The notes beneath the pieces are model-generated. The model did no database searches and was not told the DNA's origin. It was given only the letters and a program-made list of their open reading frames with translations. Shown piece after piece: positions 51,001 through 52,763 of a stretch of 64,000 bases of DNA. Every line of letters begins with the position of its first letter. Position 1 is the first letter of the stretch. The stretch spans positions 58,973,232 to 59,037,231 of the forward strand of contig OZ010574.1 in NCBI GenBank assembly GCA_963932145.1, given 5' to 3'. The stretch comes from Acanthosepion lycidas. Lineage: Eukaryota > Mollusca > Cephalopoda > Sepiida > Sepiidae. The position numbers and the translations under genes are program-made.

Positions 51001-52732
51001 TCTTGTTGATTCAGATGAAAATTAACATTTCAGAATTTGTAATTCATTTTTAACTCTGGAATAATCAACAAAGTTACTAAATAATGCTTAAGCATTCTGA
51101 TATTAAAAATAATTTTTTGGATTCTAATTCTTTCTTCAGAAGTTAAATAAATCTGCTAATATTTATTTATATTTATTTATTTTTTATTTTTTTTTCCTGC
51201 AGAAACATTGTGTACAGACACCCCCTCCACCACGGCCACAAACTCAGAGTCCAGTAGCAATTTCTGCAATGCAAAGCCAACAGTTATTTGCACCATACAT
51301 TGTTCCTATGTCTATGCAAGCTACACCACAACAAGCTACTAATCAAAGCAACCGATTTGCAACAACGAAACGTAATTTTGTTTATATTTGAAAGTTCTTC
51401 ATATATTATCCTGTTAATGACCAACTTTTCAAGACCAACTCTATTATTCTTTTATGTTGCATATGTTAGGTTTTGACTGATTCACTCTAGTCATCAGATT
51501 GTACAATGAGTAAAGAAATAAGTATTCTAATTACTATTTAGATAAGGTCCAAATAAATCCTGAAGTATGCTGAAAAACTTAAAAGAAGTGACATCAACAG
51601 TGTGATTTTCTTTGTTTGGCAATGAGGAAATTGAAGGGCATCCTCTATGTATAAATTAAGATCACCTGTGTTACATTGCTTGCTGCAATTAGTATAATCT
51701 AATTGGTTAGTAATGAGCTGGTTAACAGCCATCATTTTCAGTTTGCCATCTATTTTTGTGAAAAGGTGATCTCTCTCTTCCCTTATGCTTTGTGCACTTG
51801 AAAAAAAAAGTCATCTGAAATATTGCAACAACATAAGTAGCGCATAAACAATTTCAGTAGTCCAAGCTGTTCTTGGAATGATAATGATTCTAGTTTCTGT
51901 AGAGAGATAATAAATTATTAATAAAAAAAAATTTTTTTAAATTTAAAAATTAGGTTTTACTGTCCAGTTATCAGTAAATCATGTAATTTTATTGATACCA
52001 TTTATTTGGTGTTGCTATTGTTAGTTTACTTAATTATTGCTGCAATAAATATAGTTTTAGGCTCTAAAAAAGTAAGATTTCTTTCAAAAGTTGACCTGCA
52101 TCTTTGTAAAAATGACTTTCATGACTTTAAAACTGTTAAAAAAGAACTTATTTGTTGAAGAGACATTTTCTCATATGATAGAAATCTTTCCAGATGTTTC
52201 TCAAATTTTACATTAACATTTAAATTTTGCTATTACAATATTAATTTATTGGTGTTTTAGATTCTATTGTAAATCAAAGGTTTATGATGAGCAATATTTT
52301 GAATCTGAACAGCTTTAAAAAAAGGGATAGTTTTTTCACTTAAAGATAATACAATACTATATAATTCTGTCAATAATACTTGTTTAATATTTTACTTAAT
52401 CAGTACCATTTAATATCCACATATTTTCTCAGTATGAATAACCAAGATCTGAATTCATGTCTGAAAAATCATTTTATAACAATATTTCATCTTTTATATA
52501 TTATGTAAGGCTAAATTTTGTCTGCATCCCCACCTTACATCATAGAACAAAACGGCCTATTTTTTAAAACAATCATTTTCCTATCAGCTTTTTATATATT
52601 ACTATATTATTTTGACATAAATAGTAACATTTAATTTGCGTAAAAGTTTTATAAGCATAATGTAATATTTCATATTTTATTGTAATGCAAATGGTAAAAC
52701 TTGCTATATAATGTTTCTGTTAATAAAATGTT

Positions 52733-52763
<31 letters not shown>

